The notes under the pieces were generated by a model, which had not been told where the DNA came from, made no database searches, and saw only the letters and a list, made by a program, of their open reading frames with translations. The position numbers were made by a program, and so were the translations under genes. Shown piece after piece: positions 52,378 through 61,757 of a DNA stretch of 64,000 nt; the first letter of the stretch is position 1; every line of letters begins with the position of its first letter. Source of the DNA: Mycolicibacterium novocastrense (GTDB lineage Bacteria; Actinomycetota; Actinomycetes; Mycobacteriales; Mycobacteriaceae). The stretch lies in assembly GCF_001570485.1 (NCBI RefSeq), contig NZ_BCTA01000021.1, positions 1 through 64,000 of the forward strand, given 5' to 3'.

Positions 52378-54246
52378 TCAGTTCTCCAGAATCGGCTTGA
52401 GCGCTTCGATCACTGTCGGGTCGTCGATCGTGGACGGCAACGGCTCCTCACGGCCGTGGGCGATGCCCCGCATCGTCTTGCGCAGGATCTTCCCCGAGCG
52501 GGTCTTCGGCAACGCGGGTACGACGTCGACGAGTTTGAAACACGCTACGGCGCCGATGTCTTCGCGCACCAGTCGGATCAGTTCCTCGGCGAGCGCGTCG
52601 GCCGAGGCGCCCGACTTGAGCACCACGAAGCCGCGCGGCACCTGCCCTTTGATCTCGTCGCGGACACCGATCACGGCGCACTCCGCGACCGCCGGGTGAG
52701 TGGCCAGCACGGCCTCGATGGATCCCGTCGACAACCGGTGTCCTGCGACGTTGATGACGTCGTCGATACGGCCCATCACGAACAGGTAGCCGTCTTCGTC
52801 GAGATAGCCGCCGTCACCGGTGAGGTAGTAGCCGGGATGCTCCGACAGGTAGGCGGCCTTGTACCGGTCGTCATCGCCCCACAGGGTGGGCAGGGTGCCC
52901 GGCGGCAGCGGTAGCCGGATACAGATGTCACCTTCCTCGTTGGCCGCGCAGGGTGAGCCGTCGACGTGCAGGATCTCCACGTCGTAGCCGGGCATGGGAA
53001 CGGTCGGGGATCCGGGTTTGATCGGCATGGGTTCAAAACCCATCGGATTGGCGGCGATCGCCCACCCGGTTTCCGTCTGCCACCAGTGGTCGACCACGGG
53101 GATGCCGAGTTTGCGCGCCGACCACTCGTAGGTGTCCGGGTCGAGTCGCTCGCCGGCCTGGAAGAGGTACTTCATCTTCGACAGGTCGTAGCGGCCGATG
53201 TACTCGCCGTCGGGGTCCTCCTTGCGAATCGCGCGCACCGCCGTCGGCGCAGTGAACAATGCCTTGACCCCGTGTTCGGACGCGACCCGCCAGAACGCAC
53301 CGGGGTCCGGTGTGCCGATCGGCTTGCCCTCGTAGAGCACCGTCGTGGCGCCCAGCAGCAGCGGTCCGTACACGATGTAGGAGTGCCCGACCACCCAGCC
53401 GACATCGGATGCGGCCCAGAACACTTCGCCCGGCGCGATGTCGTAGATGTTGCGCATGCTCCAGAGCAGCGCCACCGCATGCCCGCCGTTGTCGCGCACG
53501 ATGCCTTTGGGCTTACCCGTGGTCCCCGATGTGTACAGCACGTACAGCGGATCGGTTGCGGCGACCGGCACGGGGTCGACGGGCGCCGCGACCGCGACGT
53601 CCTCCCAATCGAGGTCGCGGTCGGGAGCCAGTTCACAGCGCTGTCGGTCGCGTTGCACGATGACGCAGTTGCGCGGCGGGTGCTCGGACATCTCGAGTGC
53701 GGCGTCCAGCATCGGTTTGTAGGCGACGGTGCGGGACGGTTCGATACCGCAGGACGCGGAGACGACGACCTTGGGTTGCGCGTCGTCGATGCGGGCCGCG
53801 AGCTCATGTGCGGCGAACCCGCCGAACACGACCGAGTGGATCGCCCCCAGGCGCGCACACGCCAGCATGGCGATCACCGCCTCCGGGATCATCGGCATGT
53901 AGATCACCACACGGTCGCCCTTTTCGACTCCGAGACCGCGCAGCCCACCGGCGAATTTCGCTGTCGCATCGCGTAATTCACCGAAGGTGTACGTGCGTTG
54001 TGTCCCGGTGACCGGTGAGTCGTAGATCAGCGCCGGTTGATCGCCTCGGCCGTCGTCGACTTGCCTGTCGAGCGCGTTGAAGCAGGTGTTCAGCTCGCCG
54101 TCGGCGAACCACCGGTAGAACGGCGGGTTGGAGTCGTCGAGGATCTTCTTCGGTTCGCGGGTCCACGTCACCGCGCGTGCGGCCTGGGCCCAGAAGCCTT
54201 GTGGATCAGCGATGCTGGCGTCGAACAGCGCTCGGTAACCGGCCAT
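52378..54246 (-). CDS. Propionyl-/acetyl-CoA synthetase
   Basis: A 622-residue ANL ligase of the Acs/PrpE class: VLYTSGTTGKPKGIVRDNGG (P-loop), FQAGERLDPDTYEW, DHWWQTETGWAIAANP and ALPKTRSGKILRKTMRGIAH with the acetylatable Lys. The N-terminus YRALFDASIADPQGFWAQAA and overall order are closest to PrpE. It activates acetate or propionate for lipid synthesis or the methylcitrate route. ATG 54246; it diverges from the hydrolase at 54287. Confidence 0.92.
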   Translation of the reverse strand: MAGYRALFDASIADPQGFWAQAARAVTWTREPKKILDDSNPPFYRWFADGELNTCFNALDRQVDDGRGDQPALIYDSPVTGTQRTYTFGELRDATAKFAGGLRGLGVEKGDRVVIYMPMIPEAVIAMLACARLGAIHSVVFGGFAAHELAARIDDAQPKVVVSASCGIEPSRTVAYKPMLDAALEMSEHPPRNCVIVQRDRQRCELAPDRDLDWEDVAVAAPVDPVPVAATDPLYVLYTSGTTGKPKGIVRDNGGHAVALLWSMRNIYDIAPGEVFWAASDVGWVVGHSYIVYGPLLLGATTVLYEGKPIGTPDPGAFWRVASEHGVKALFTAPTAVRAIRKEDPDGEYIGRYDLSKMKYLFQAGERLDPDTYEWSARKLGIPVVDHWWQTETGWAIAANPMGFEPMPIKPGSPTVPMPGYDVEILHVDGSPCAANEEGDICIRLPLPPGTLPTLWGDDDRYKAAYLSEHPGYYLTGDGGYLDEDGYLFVMGRIDDVINVAGHRLSTGSIEAVLATHPAVAECAVIGVRDEIKGQVPRGFVVLKSGASADALAEELIRLVREDIGAVACFKLVDVVPALPKTRSGKILRKTMRGIAHGREEPLPSTIDDPTVIEALKPILEN

Positions 54247-54286
54247 ACCGGCACGGTAGCGCGACGGCAGTTCCTATAGTCGCGTT

Positions 54287-55147
54287 ATGGCTTCTGCTCC
54301 TCCACCGATCGAAGGGGCGCGTCGTTCTCATGTCACCGCCCGCGGTGTGCGCTTCCACGTCACCGAGGCCGGCCCCACCGATGGGCGCCCGGTATTGGCC
54401 CTGCACGGCTGGCCGCAGCATCACTGGGAATACCGTGACCTGCTCGCCGATCCGCCGGCGGGGTTCCGGATCATCGCGCCCGACCTGCCGGGTTACGGCT
54501 GGTCCGGGCCGCCGCCGCACCGGTGGGCCAAGGAGGATGTCGCCTCGGACGTGCTCGCGCTCATGGATGAGCTGGGCCTCGATCGCGTGCTGCTGCTGGC
54601 TCACGACTGGGGCGCCTTCGTCGGGTATCTGATGATCTTGCGAGCACCGGAGCGATTCGACGGCCTCCTGGCCTGCAATATGGCCTACCCGTGGTTGTCG
54701 ACGCGCCACGTGTTGCCCCGGTTGTGGCGCTTCGCCTACCAGATCCCGATCGCGACGGCCGGTGTGCTGGTGCAGCGCCGCACGCCGTTCATCGAGTCGA
54801 TGATCTTCGGCATCGGCTCGAAAATGTCGGCGGCCGACGTCCGCGTCTTCGCGGATCGGTTCCGTGACCCGGTGTGCGCCAGGGCCGCGCGTGACACATA
54901 CCGGACCTTCCTCACCAAAGAACTACTGGGCAGCGCGCGAAACCCTGAGACGCGACGGGCGACGGTACCGATCCGCGCGCTGTTCGGACTCGGCGATGCG
55001 GCGGTGCACCCGTCGTGGGTGGCAGCCGAAACCGCCAACGCCGACGACTATCGACTGGAGACGGTCGACGCCAGTCACTTCATCGTCGACGAGCGACCCG
55101 ATCTCGTGCGAGCGGCGCTGATCGCCCTGGCCGAGGAGACCGCCTAG
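54287..55147 (+). CDS. Alpha/beta hydrolase, epoxide hydrolase/dehalogenase type
   Basis: A 286-residue hydrolase. The oxyanion segment is LALHGWPQHHWEYRDLL (His40), the nucleophile is an Asp (D107 in LLLAHDWGAFVGY, the HDWG motif of epoxide hydrolases and haloacid/fluoroacetate dehalogenases), and the catalytic His lies in VDASHFIVDERPD near 266. Hydrolyses an ester-like enzyme intermediate. Substrate unknown. It converges on kdpD with a four-base overlap of stop codons, so the two share no promoter. Confidence 0.85.
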   Translation: MASAPPPIEGARRSHVTARGVRFHVTEAGPTDGRPVLALHGWPQHHWEYRDLLADPPAGFRIIAPDLPGYGWSGPPPHRWAKEDVASDVLALMDELGLDRVLLLAHDWGAFVGYLMILRAPERFDGLLACNMAYPWLSTRHVLPRLWRFAYQIPIATAGVLVQRRTPFIESMIFGIGSKMSAADVRVFADRFRDPVCARAARDTYRTFLTKELLGSARNPETRRATVPIRALFGLGDAAVHPSWVAAETANADDYRLETVDASHFIVDERPDLVRAALIALAEETA

Positions 55148-57663
55148 TTCGGCGCGGCGGACAGGTCGATCTCGACGGTCAAACCACCGCCGGGGGTGTC
55201 GGACGCCGAGATCGTGCCGCCCATCGCCTCGACGAATCCCGAGGCGACCGACAGGCCGAGCCCGATGCCGATCGAGTCGTCGTCGCCGAGCCGCTGGAAC
55301 GGGGCGAACGCCTGCTGTTCGCTGCCGCGCGGGATCCCTGGGCCCTCGTCGACGACGGCGATGAGCACCCGGTCGCCCACCTGGCCCGCGGTCACCCGCA
55401 CCAGGCTGCCGTCGGCGTAGCGCAGCGAGTTGTCGATCAGGTTGGCCAGCACGCGCTCGAGCAGTTCACTGTCGGCCAGGGCCGCGTCACAGTCGATCTC
55501 GACCTTCACCCGTTCAGTGCCCGGTCGGGTGATTTCGTCTGTGTCGGCGCGGATCCCGAGCAGCGCACGTTGGACGACCTGTTCCAGTTCGACGCGAGCC
55601 ATCTGCGGTCGGACCGCGCCGGCGGCCAGGCGCGCCGAGTCCAGCAGGTTGGCCACCAGCGTGGTCAGCTGATCGACCGACTCCTCCACCGTGGCCAGGA
55701 GTTCTGCGGTGTCGTCGCCGGAGAAGTCGACATCGCTGTCGCGGATCCGGGAGGTGGCCGCCCTGGCGGCGGCCAGCGGGGTGCGCAGGTCGTGGCTGAC
55801 CGCCGTGAGCAGCGCGTGCTGCAGTTTGTCGGCTTGACCGACGACTTCGGCCTTGTTCGCCTCGGCCAGTTCACGTTGCCTGACCAGGTTGACGGCCTGT
55901 TTACCCACGCCGCTGAGGACGCGGCGGTCACGCGTCGTCAGCGCCGGCCCGGACAGCAGCATCCAGTACTCGTCGTCTCCGATCTCGACCGGAGTGTCGG
56001 CGTCGTCGACGTCGGCGCACGGGTCGGTGCCGGCGTGGGCGAGCACTTCGCCGGTCTGGCTTCGAACGATGCTCACCGCGCGCTGGGAGTACGTTTCGCG
56101 GACCCGCTCCAGCAGGCTGTCGAGGTCCGTGTCGTTGAGCACACCGTCGGCGAACAGCGCCAGCAGCGTGGCTTCCTGATTGGCTCGCCGCGCTTCTCTT
56201 GCCCGTCTCGAGGTCCGATCGACGAGCGTGGCGACGGCGACGGAGACCACCAGCATCACCACCGTCGCCATGAAGCCGTCGCTGTCGTGAACGGAGAACG
56301 CGTTCGCCGGAGCCACCAGGAAGTAGGTGATCAGCGCTCCGGACAGGACGGCGGCCGTGACGGCCGGGGCGAGCCCGCCGAGCAGTGCCGTACCGAGCAC
56401 CCCGATGAAGAACAGCGCGCCCGGACCACCGATGCGTAGGAACCGCTCGGGCAGCAGCAATGTCAGCGCGCAGACCGCGATCGGAATCGCGACAGCGGCA
56501 AGCCAGGACGTGAGCCGGCGCTGTCGTGGCGAGAGCCCGGACCACGAGATGCCGGTGTTGGCCTGGTCGTGGCTGACCATGTGCACGTCCAGACCACCGG
56601 CCTGCTGGATGACGGCCTCGCTGATGCCCTCGTCGAACATGCGCGAGAGCCGCGAACGTCGCGATGTTCCGACCACCAACTGCGTCGCGTTGATGTCGTG
56701 CGCGTAGGCGATCAAAGTGGAGGCGACGTCGTCGCCGACCACGGTGTGCATGGTGGCGCCCAAGCTGGCCGCCAGGTCACGCACGGCCTTCTTCTGCTGA
56801 TCGGAGATGGCCGTCAGACCACCGCCGTCGACGATGTGCACCACTCGCAGGTCGGCCCCCGAACGGGAGGCGATTCGCGACGCCCGTCGCACCAGGACCT
56901 CGGACTCGGGGCCGCCCGTCACCCCGACCACCACGCGTTCGCGGGGCGCCCACCGGTCGCTGATCTTCTTGTCGGAGCGGTACTTGGCCAGCGCCGCGTC
57001 AACCTGGTCGGCGAGCCACAGTAGGGTCAATTGCCTTAGGGCCGTGAGGTTTTCGGGACGGAAGTAATTCGACAACGCGGCGTCGACTCGCTCCGGCGGA
57101 TACACGTTCCCGTGAGCGAGGCGGCGCCGCAACGCTTCCGGTGTGATGTCGACCAACTCGATCTGGTCGGCGGCGCGCACCACCTCGTCGGGAATGCGGT
57201 CGGGTTCCTCGACTCCGGTGATTTGGGTGGCGAGGTCGGAGACGCTCTCGAGGTTTTGAATGTTGACGGTCGTGATCACCGTGATGCCGGCGTTGAGCAG
57301 TTCCTCCACGTCCTGCCAACGCTTCTTGTTCTTGCTTCCCGGGGCGTTGGTGTGGGCGAAGTCGTCGACGAGCACGACCTTGGGCCGCCGCTGCATGATC
57401 GCGGGGACGTCGATCTCCTGGTATTGGACGCCTGGTCGGCCCTGGTTCTCGACGACGCGCGCAGGTATCACCTCGATGCCCGCCAGCTGCTGTCCGACCT
57501 TGCGTCGACCGTGTGTGTCGACCACGGCGGCAACCACGTCGGTTCCTCGCTCGAGGCGGCGATGCGCCTCGGCGAGCATCGAGTAGGTCTTGCCGACACC
57601 GGGCGCCGCGCCGAGGTAGACGCGCAGGTCCCCGGTCTTTCGTCCCAGTATGCCCATCCCCAC
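55144..57663 (-). CDS. kdpD: Sensor kinase KdpD, orphan
   Basis: An 839-residue full-length KdpD: N-terminal Walker A GAAPGVGKTYSM and KdpD domain (~20-210), a USP domain (~230-365), four membrane segments of the DUF4118 type (~385-485), a GAF-like region, HisKA with AVSHDLRTPLAAARA (His near residue 623), and HATPase. It senses K+ limitation and phosphorylates KdpE. KdpE and KdpFABC are not in the window although they flank kdpD in M. tuberculosis (kdpE next to ppx2). ATG 57657 is an alternative start. No overlap or broken codons, so it is probably functional if a KdpE exists elsewhere. Confidence 0.93.
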   Translation of the reverse strand: MGMGILGRKTGDLRVYLGAAPGVGKTYSMLAEAHRRLERGTDVVAAVVDTHGRRKVGQQLAGIEVIPARVVENQGRPGVQYQEIDVPAIMQRRPKVVLVDDFAHTNAPGSKNKKRWQDVEELLNAGITVITTVNIQNLESVSDLATQITGVEEPDRIPDEVVRAADQIELVDITPEALRRRLAHGNVYPPERVDAALSNYFRPENLTALRQLTLLWLADQVDAALAKYRSDKKISDRWAPRERVVVGVTGGPESEVLVRRASRIASRSGADLRVVHIVDGGGLTAISDQQKKAVRDLAASLGATMHTVVGDDVASTLIAYAHDINATQLVVGTSRRSRLSRMFDEGISEAVIQQAGGLDVHMVSHDQANTGISWSGLSPRQRRLTSWLAAVAIPIAVCALTLLLPERFLRIGGPGALFFIGVLGTALLGGLAPAVTAAVLSGALITYFLVAPANAFSVHDSDGFMATVVMLVVSVAVATLVDRTSRRAREARRANQEATLLALFADGVLNDTDLDSLLERVRETYSQRAVSIVRSQTGEVLAHAGTDPCADVDDADTPVEIGDDEYWMLLSGPALTTRDRRVLSGVGKQAVNLVRQRELAEANKAEVVGQADKLQHALLTAVSHDLRTPLAAARAATSRIRDSDVDFSGDDTAELLATVEESVDQLTTLVANLLDSARLAAGAVRPQMARVELEQVVQRALLGIRADTDEITRPGTERVKVEIDCDAALADSELLERVLANLIDNSLRYADGSLVRVTAGQVGDRVLIAVVDEGPGIPRGSEQQAFAPFQRLGDDDSIGIGLGLSVASGFVEAMGGTISASDTPGGGLTVEIDLSAAPN

Positions 57664-57838
57664 TTAATTTACGTTGTGTAGGGCGTGGCTCAAACCCTTC
57701 TCGGCACTCCTGCTTTGCCGCCTCTCTGCACTTGCCGGCTCCGTGGCTCACGGTGTCGCGCGAAATCACTTGTGTCTCTTTGGTTTCAGCGGTCACAAAT
57801 GGGCCTGGTTTGTCGGTGGGTGGAGTTAGCGTTGCAAT

Positions 57839-59254
57839 GTGGGATTCGAACGTATGAGCGAAGTGATCGCGGGGATGGCCGAGCAGCTGTCCGCGCTGGT
57901 CGCCGAGTCGTTCGACACCTTGACCACCTCTGAGCAGTTGGCGCTGACCGCGCAGTGGGAGAGCTTCACGCGCGGGTCGGCGACGGTGGGCCATCGCCTG
58001 GTGGCCGGACTCCAGCAGGCCCCGCTCGCGGAGTTGGGTGAAAACAGCGTGGCCGGCGCGCTGACGGTGTTGCTGCGCCTCTCCAAGGCCGAGGCGAGCC
58101 GCCGGGTGGCCGAGGCAAAAGAGTTGGCGCCGCGGCGGGCGATGACAGGCGAGACACTCGAACCGGTGCTGGTGCAGACGGCGGCCGCCGTCGAGAAGGG
58201 CCTGGTGGGCGCGGAGCATGTGCGGGTGATCCGGCGGTTCTTCGCCAAGCAGGTCCCGGTCTCGATGCCCTATGACGTGCGTGAGGCCGCCGAAGCGCAG
58301 CTGGCCGAGCTGGCCATCAAGCACACGCCCGAGGAGTTGCGCGCGGCGTCGGAGCGGTTGGCGGCGTACTTGAACCCGGATGGGGATTTCTCCGATGAAG
58401 TGCGCGCGGCGCACCGTTGGCTGCGGCTGGGCCGGCAGCGCCTCGATGGGATGAGTGAGCTGCGCGGACTGATTGATCCCGCCACGCGGGCGGCGTTGGA
58501 GGCGGTGCTGGCGGTGTGGGCCGCCCCCGGCAAGAACAACCCGGCCGATGACGCCCCGTCTGTGGACGGCGAGCCGCCGCCCGAAGCGGTGTCGGCTGAC
58601 ACCCGTACGACCGGACAGCGCAACCACGATGCGCTGAATGCCATGTGTCGGGCGCTGCTGGCCTCGGGACAGTTGGGCAGCCATAACGGGTTGCCGGCCA
58701 CCATGCTCATCACCGCCAGGCTCAAGGAACTCGAAGCGGGGACCGGGCATGGGTTCACCGGGGGCGGGTCATTGCTGCCGATGAGCGAGGTGATCCGCCA
58801 GGCCTCGTCAGCGCACCACTATCTGGCGATCTTCGATGACCACACCGAAGAGATTCTGTACCTGGGTCGGGCTAAACGCTTGGCGTCCAAAGCCCAGCGG
58901 CTGGCCCTGTTCGCCCGCGATCACGGCTGCACCCGACCCGGCTGCACCGCCTCGGCTTACCAGTGCCAGGTGCATCACGGGGACAACGATTGGGCCGCTG
59001 GCGGTCAGACCAACATCGATGAGCTGACCCTGGCGTGTAGCCCCGACAATCGGCGGGTCAAACCCGGCGGCTGGCGCACCTACATACGCAAAGACGGGCG
59101 CACCGCGTGGCTTCCTCCGCCGCAGCTCGACAACGGCCAAGCCCGCGTCAACAACTATCACCACCCCAACCGCTACCTCGTCCCCGACGAGGGAGACGAC
59201 GAGGACGGCGGAGAGTGTGCCGACGACGGCGGTGATGACGACGACGGCGGCTGA
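57839..59254 (+). CDS. DUF222/HNH endonuclease, 13E12 repeat family
   Basis: A 471-residue mycobacterial repetitive protein. The N-terminal ~300 residues form DUF222 (AEQLSALVAESFDTLTTSEQ through the LLRLSKAEASRRVAEAKELA helix); the C-terminal HNH domain is at about 335-420, with RDHGCTRPGCTASAYQCQVH-H and LTLACSPDNRRVKPGGW, zinc CXXC pairs and the His-His-Asn core. The family is multicopy in mycobacteria and mobile-like; function unknown. The start has no ribosome site; ATG 57854 is an alternative. The C-terminal tail is acidic (~30 residues, mostly D, E and G). Confidence 0.9.
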   Translation: MGFERMSEVIAGMAEQLSALVAESFDTLTTSEQLALTAQWESFTRGSATVGHRLVAGLQQAPLAELGENSVAGALTVLLRLSKAEASRRVAEAKELAPRRAMTGETLEPVLVQTAAAVEKGLVGAEHVRVIRRFFAKQVPVSMPYDVREAAEAQLAELAIKHTPEELRAASERLAAYLNPDGDFSDEVRAAHRWLRLGRQRLDGMSELRGLIDPATRAALEAVLAVWAAPGKNNPADDAPSVDGEPPPEAVSADTRTTGQRNHDALNAMCRALLASGQLGSHNGLPATMLITARLKELEAGTGHGFTGGGSLLPMSEVIRQASSAHHYLAIFDDHTEEILYLGRAKRLASKAQRLALFARDHGCTRPGCTASAYQCQVHHGDNDWAAGGQTNIDELTLACSPDNRRVKPGGWRTYIRKDGRTAWLPPPQLDNGQARVNNYHHPNRYLVPDEGDDEDGGECADDGGDDDDGG

Positions 59255-59308
59255 CGCCGCGGTGTGCAGCGTGCGTTTGGTGAAGGCACCGTCGGGTAGC
59301 CCGCCACC

Positions 59309-60085
59309 ATGGCTCAAGGACGACCACTCGCGCTTGTGACGGGCGCTTCGAGCGGCATCGGTTTCGAGTTGGCGAAGCTGTTCGCCGACGACGGCTATGA
59401 CCTCATCGTGGCCGCCGATGATGACGGCATTCACGCCAGCGCCGACAAACTCGCGGCCGGCGGGACACAGGTCCGCGCGGTTCAGGTCGATCTCCGCCAA
59501 GAGGACGAAGTCGATCGGCTCTACGGCAGCGCCACCGAGAACGGCCGCCGCTTGGACGCCGTCGCCCTCAACGCCGGTACGGGAGGCGGCGGCCGATTCG
59601 TCGACCGCGGGCTCGAAGAGGATTTCAACATCATCGACCTCAACGTCCGGGGAACGACGCATTTGGCCAAGCTGGTGCTCGCCGACATGGTGAGCGCCAA
59701 CTCGGGCAAGCTGCTGTTCACATCGTCGATCGTGGCGATGATGCCCGGCTCGTATCAGACCGTCTACAACGCCTCAAAATCGTTTGTGCAGTCGCTCGCC
59801 GAGGCCCTGCAGGACGAACTGCGCGATACCGACGTCACCATCTCCTCGCTGATGCCCGGGCCGACGGACACCAACTTCTTCAATCGCGCGGGCATGCTCG
59901 ACACCCTGGTGGGACGCATGCCGAAGGACGATGCCGGAAAGGTCGCCAAGCAGGGTTACGACGCGCTGATGGAGGGAAGGAAGAAAATCGTTGCTTCATC
60001 GCCACTTTCGAAAGGGCTCGGCCTGATGAACCGGATCCTGCCCGACTCGGTGAAGGCCGCCTCCAACCGGCTGATCTCGAGGTGA
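59309..60085 (+). CDS. Short-chain dehydrogenase/reductase
   Basis: A 258-residue classical SDR: NAD(P) loop LVTGASSGIGFELAKLFADD, active-site Ser region KLLFTSSIVAMMPGSYQTVY, catalytic YNASK (Tyr/Lys), PGPTDTNFF. It oxidises or reduces an unknown alcohol. Start ATG 59309. The last four bases overlap the GTG of the next gene, so the two are co-translated. Confidence 0.9.
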   Translation: MAQGRPLALVTGASSGIGFELAKLFADDGYDLIVAADDDGIHASADKLAAGGTQVRAVQVDLRQEDEVDRLYGSATENGRRLDAVALNAGTGGGGRFVDRGLEEDFNIIDLNVRGTTHLAKLVLADMVSANSGKLLFTSSIVAMMPGSYQTVYNASKSFVQSLAEALQDELRDTDVTISSLMPGPTDTNFFNRAGMLDTLVGRMPKDDAGKVAKQGYDALMEGRKKIVASSPLSKGLGLMNRILPDSVKAASNRLISR

Positions 60086-61677
60086 GCGTGTCAGGCTCCG
60101 CCGACGCCGTGGTGATCGGCGCCGGCCACAACGGTTTGGTCGCCGCAGCCATGCTCGCCGACGAGGGTTGGGATGTGCTGGTTCTGGAGGCGCAGGAACA
60201 ACCCGGCGGCGCGGTCAAGAGCGCCGAACTGTTCCCCGGCTATGTCAGCGACCTCTACAGCGCGTTCTATCCGCTTTCGGTCACCTCACCGGCCCTCAAA
60301 GCGCTGCACCTCGAGGATCACGGCCTGCGCTGGTCGCACTCGCCGGCGGTCGTGGGTCATGCGAGTTCTGCCGATGACGATGACGCACCGCTGATCTGGC
60401 GCGAACTCGACCGCACCGCCGAGGATCTCGAGCGCCGCACGCCCGGCGACGGAGCCCGCTGGCGCGACTTGTTCGCCCAGTGGCAGCGCATCAAGGAACC
60501 GCTGCTGGAGACGTTGTTCGCGCCGTTCCCGCCGATGCGTGGAGCGGTCGGACTGCTGCGTGAGCTGGGTACCGCCGAGGCGCTTCGGCTGGCGCATCTT
60601 CTTCTACTACCGGCTGGGGTGATGGCCGAGCAGTTGTTCGAGGGCGAGGCCGCGCGACTCCTATTGTTGGGCAACGCGATGCACGCCGACGTTCCCATCG
60701 ACGCACCCGGCAGCGGCGTCATGGGTTACATGCTGATCATGATGGCCCAGGACGGCGGCTTTCCCGTGCCCGTCGGCGGTGCGGGCCAACTGACGGCGGC
60801 GCTGGTGAACCGGGCGACGTCGGCGGGGGCGCGCATCCAGTGCGGGCAGCAGGTCGATCGGATCGACGTCCGAGGCCGACGCGCGGTGTCCGTGCACACC
60901 ACCGGCGGTGAGACCGTAAAGGTGCGCCGCGCGGTGATCGCCGATACCTCGGCGCCGATGCTGTACCGCGACCTGCTCCCGGCCGATGCCCTGCCCGAGT
61001 CGGTGGTCCAGAGCATCGACCGGTTCGTCTGGGACACACCGGTGTTGAAGATCAACTACGCGCTCGACGCCCCGATCCCGTGGCGATCCAAGAGCCTGAG
61101 CGATGCGGGGACGGTCCACCTCGGCGCCGACCACGACGGCCTGATCCGGTGGATGGCCGACCTCAACACCGGCACCGTGCCGCTGCATCCGTTCCTGCTG
61201 TTCGGCCAGATGACCACCTCCGATCCCACCCGATCGCCCGCCGGCGCCGAAAGTGCCTGGGCGTACACGCATCTGCCCCGCGGCGTAGCCGATGACGCCT
61301 CCGCCGATCAGCTGTCGGCGGCGGTAGACGTGGTGTTGGAGAAGCACGCGCCGGGGTTCAGCGACCACATCGTCGGCAAGTCCATTCAGCGGCCGTCGGA
61401 CCTGGAGGCCAGCGACGCGAACCTGCATGCGGGTGCGGTCAACGGCGGGACATCACAATTGTTCCAGCAGTTGATCTTCCGGCCGTTCCCGGGTTTCGGC
61501 GGCGCGGAGACGCCGGTCGAGAACGTCTTCCTCGGTAGCGCCGGCGCGTCACCGGGCGGGGGAGTGCACGGTGTCTGCGGCCGCAACGCGGCGCGTGCCG
61601 CACTGTCCAATGCCGGTCGACTGGGCTGGCCGCGTCGACAGTTCAACCGCGCGATCCTGTCGCTGATGACGCGATGA
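60082..61677 (+). CDS. FAD-dependent oxidoreductase, phytoene desaturase-like
   Basis: A 531-residue flavoprotein: dinucleotide-binding DAVVIGAGHNGLVAAAMLAD EG at the N-terminus, a second loop MAQDGGFPVPVGGAGQLTAA, and a C-terminal FAD motif VENVFLGSAGASPGGGVHGV-CGRNAAR. The NGTSQL/PGFGG region is carotene-desaturase/retinol-saturase-like. Mycobacterial homologues are poorly defined oxidoreductases, not always involved in carotenoids. GTG 60082 overlaps the SDR stop by four bases. Confidence 0.87.
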   Translation: MSVSGSADAVVIGAGHNGLVAAAMLADEGWDVLVLEAQEQPGGAVKSAELFPGYVSDLYSAFYPLSVTSPALKALHLEDHGLRWSHSPAVVGHASSADDDDAPLIWRELDRTAEDLERRTPGDGARWRDLFAQWQRIKEPLLETLFAPFPPMRGAVGLLRELGTAEALRLAHLLLLPAGVMAEQLFEGEAARLLLLGNAMHADVPIDAPGSGVMGYMLIMMAQDGGFPVPVGGAGQLTAALVNRATSAGARIQCGQQVDRIDVRGRRAVSVHTTGGETVKVRRAVIADTSAPMLYRDLLPADALPESVVQSIDRFVWDTPVLKINYALDAPIPWRSKSLSDAGTVHLGADHDGLIRWMADLNTGTVPLHPFLLFGQMTTSDPTRSPAGAESAWAYTHLPRGVADDASADQLSAAVDVVLEKHAPGFSDHIVGKSIQRPSDLEASDANLHAGAVNGGTSQLFQQLIFRPFPGFGGAETPVENVFLGSAGASPGGGVHGVCGRNAARAALSNAGRLGWPRRQFNRAILSLMTR

Positions 61678-61757
61678 GCCGGTGAGCGGCTCCAAACGGT
61701 TGCGCGACGTCGCCAAGAAGGTCTTCGGGTGGCAGACGGCCAGAACAACTCGAGGCG

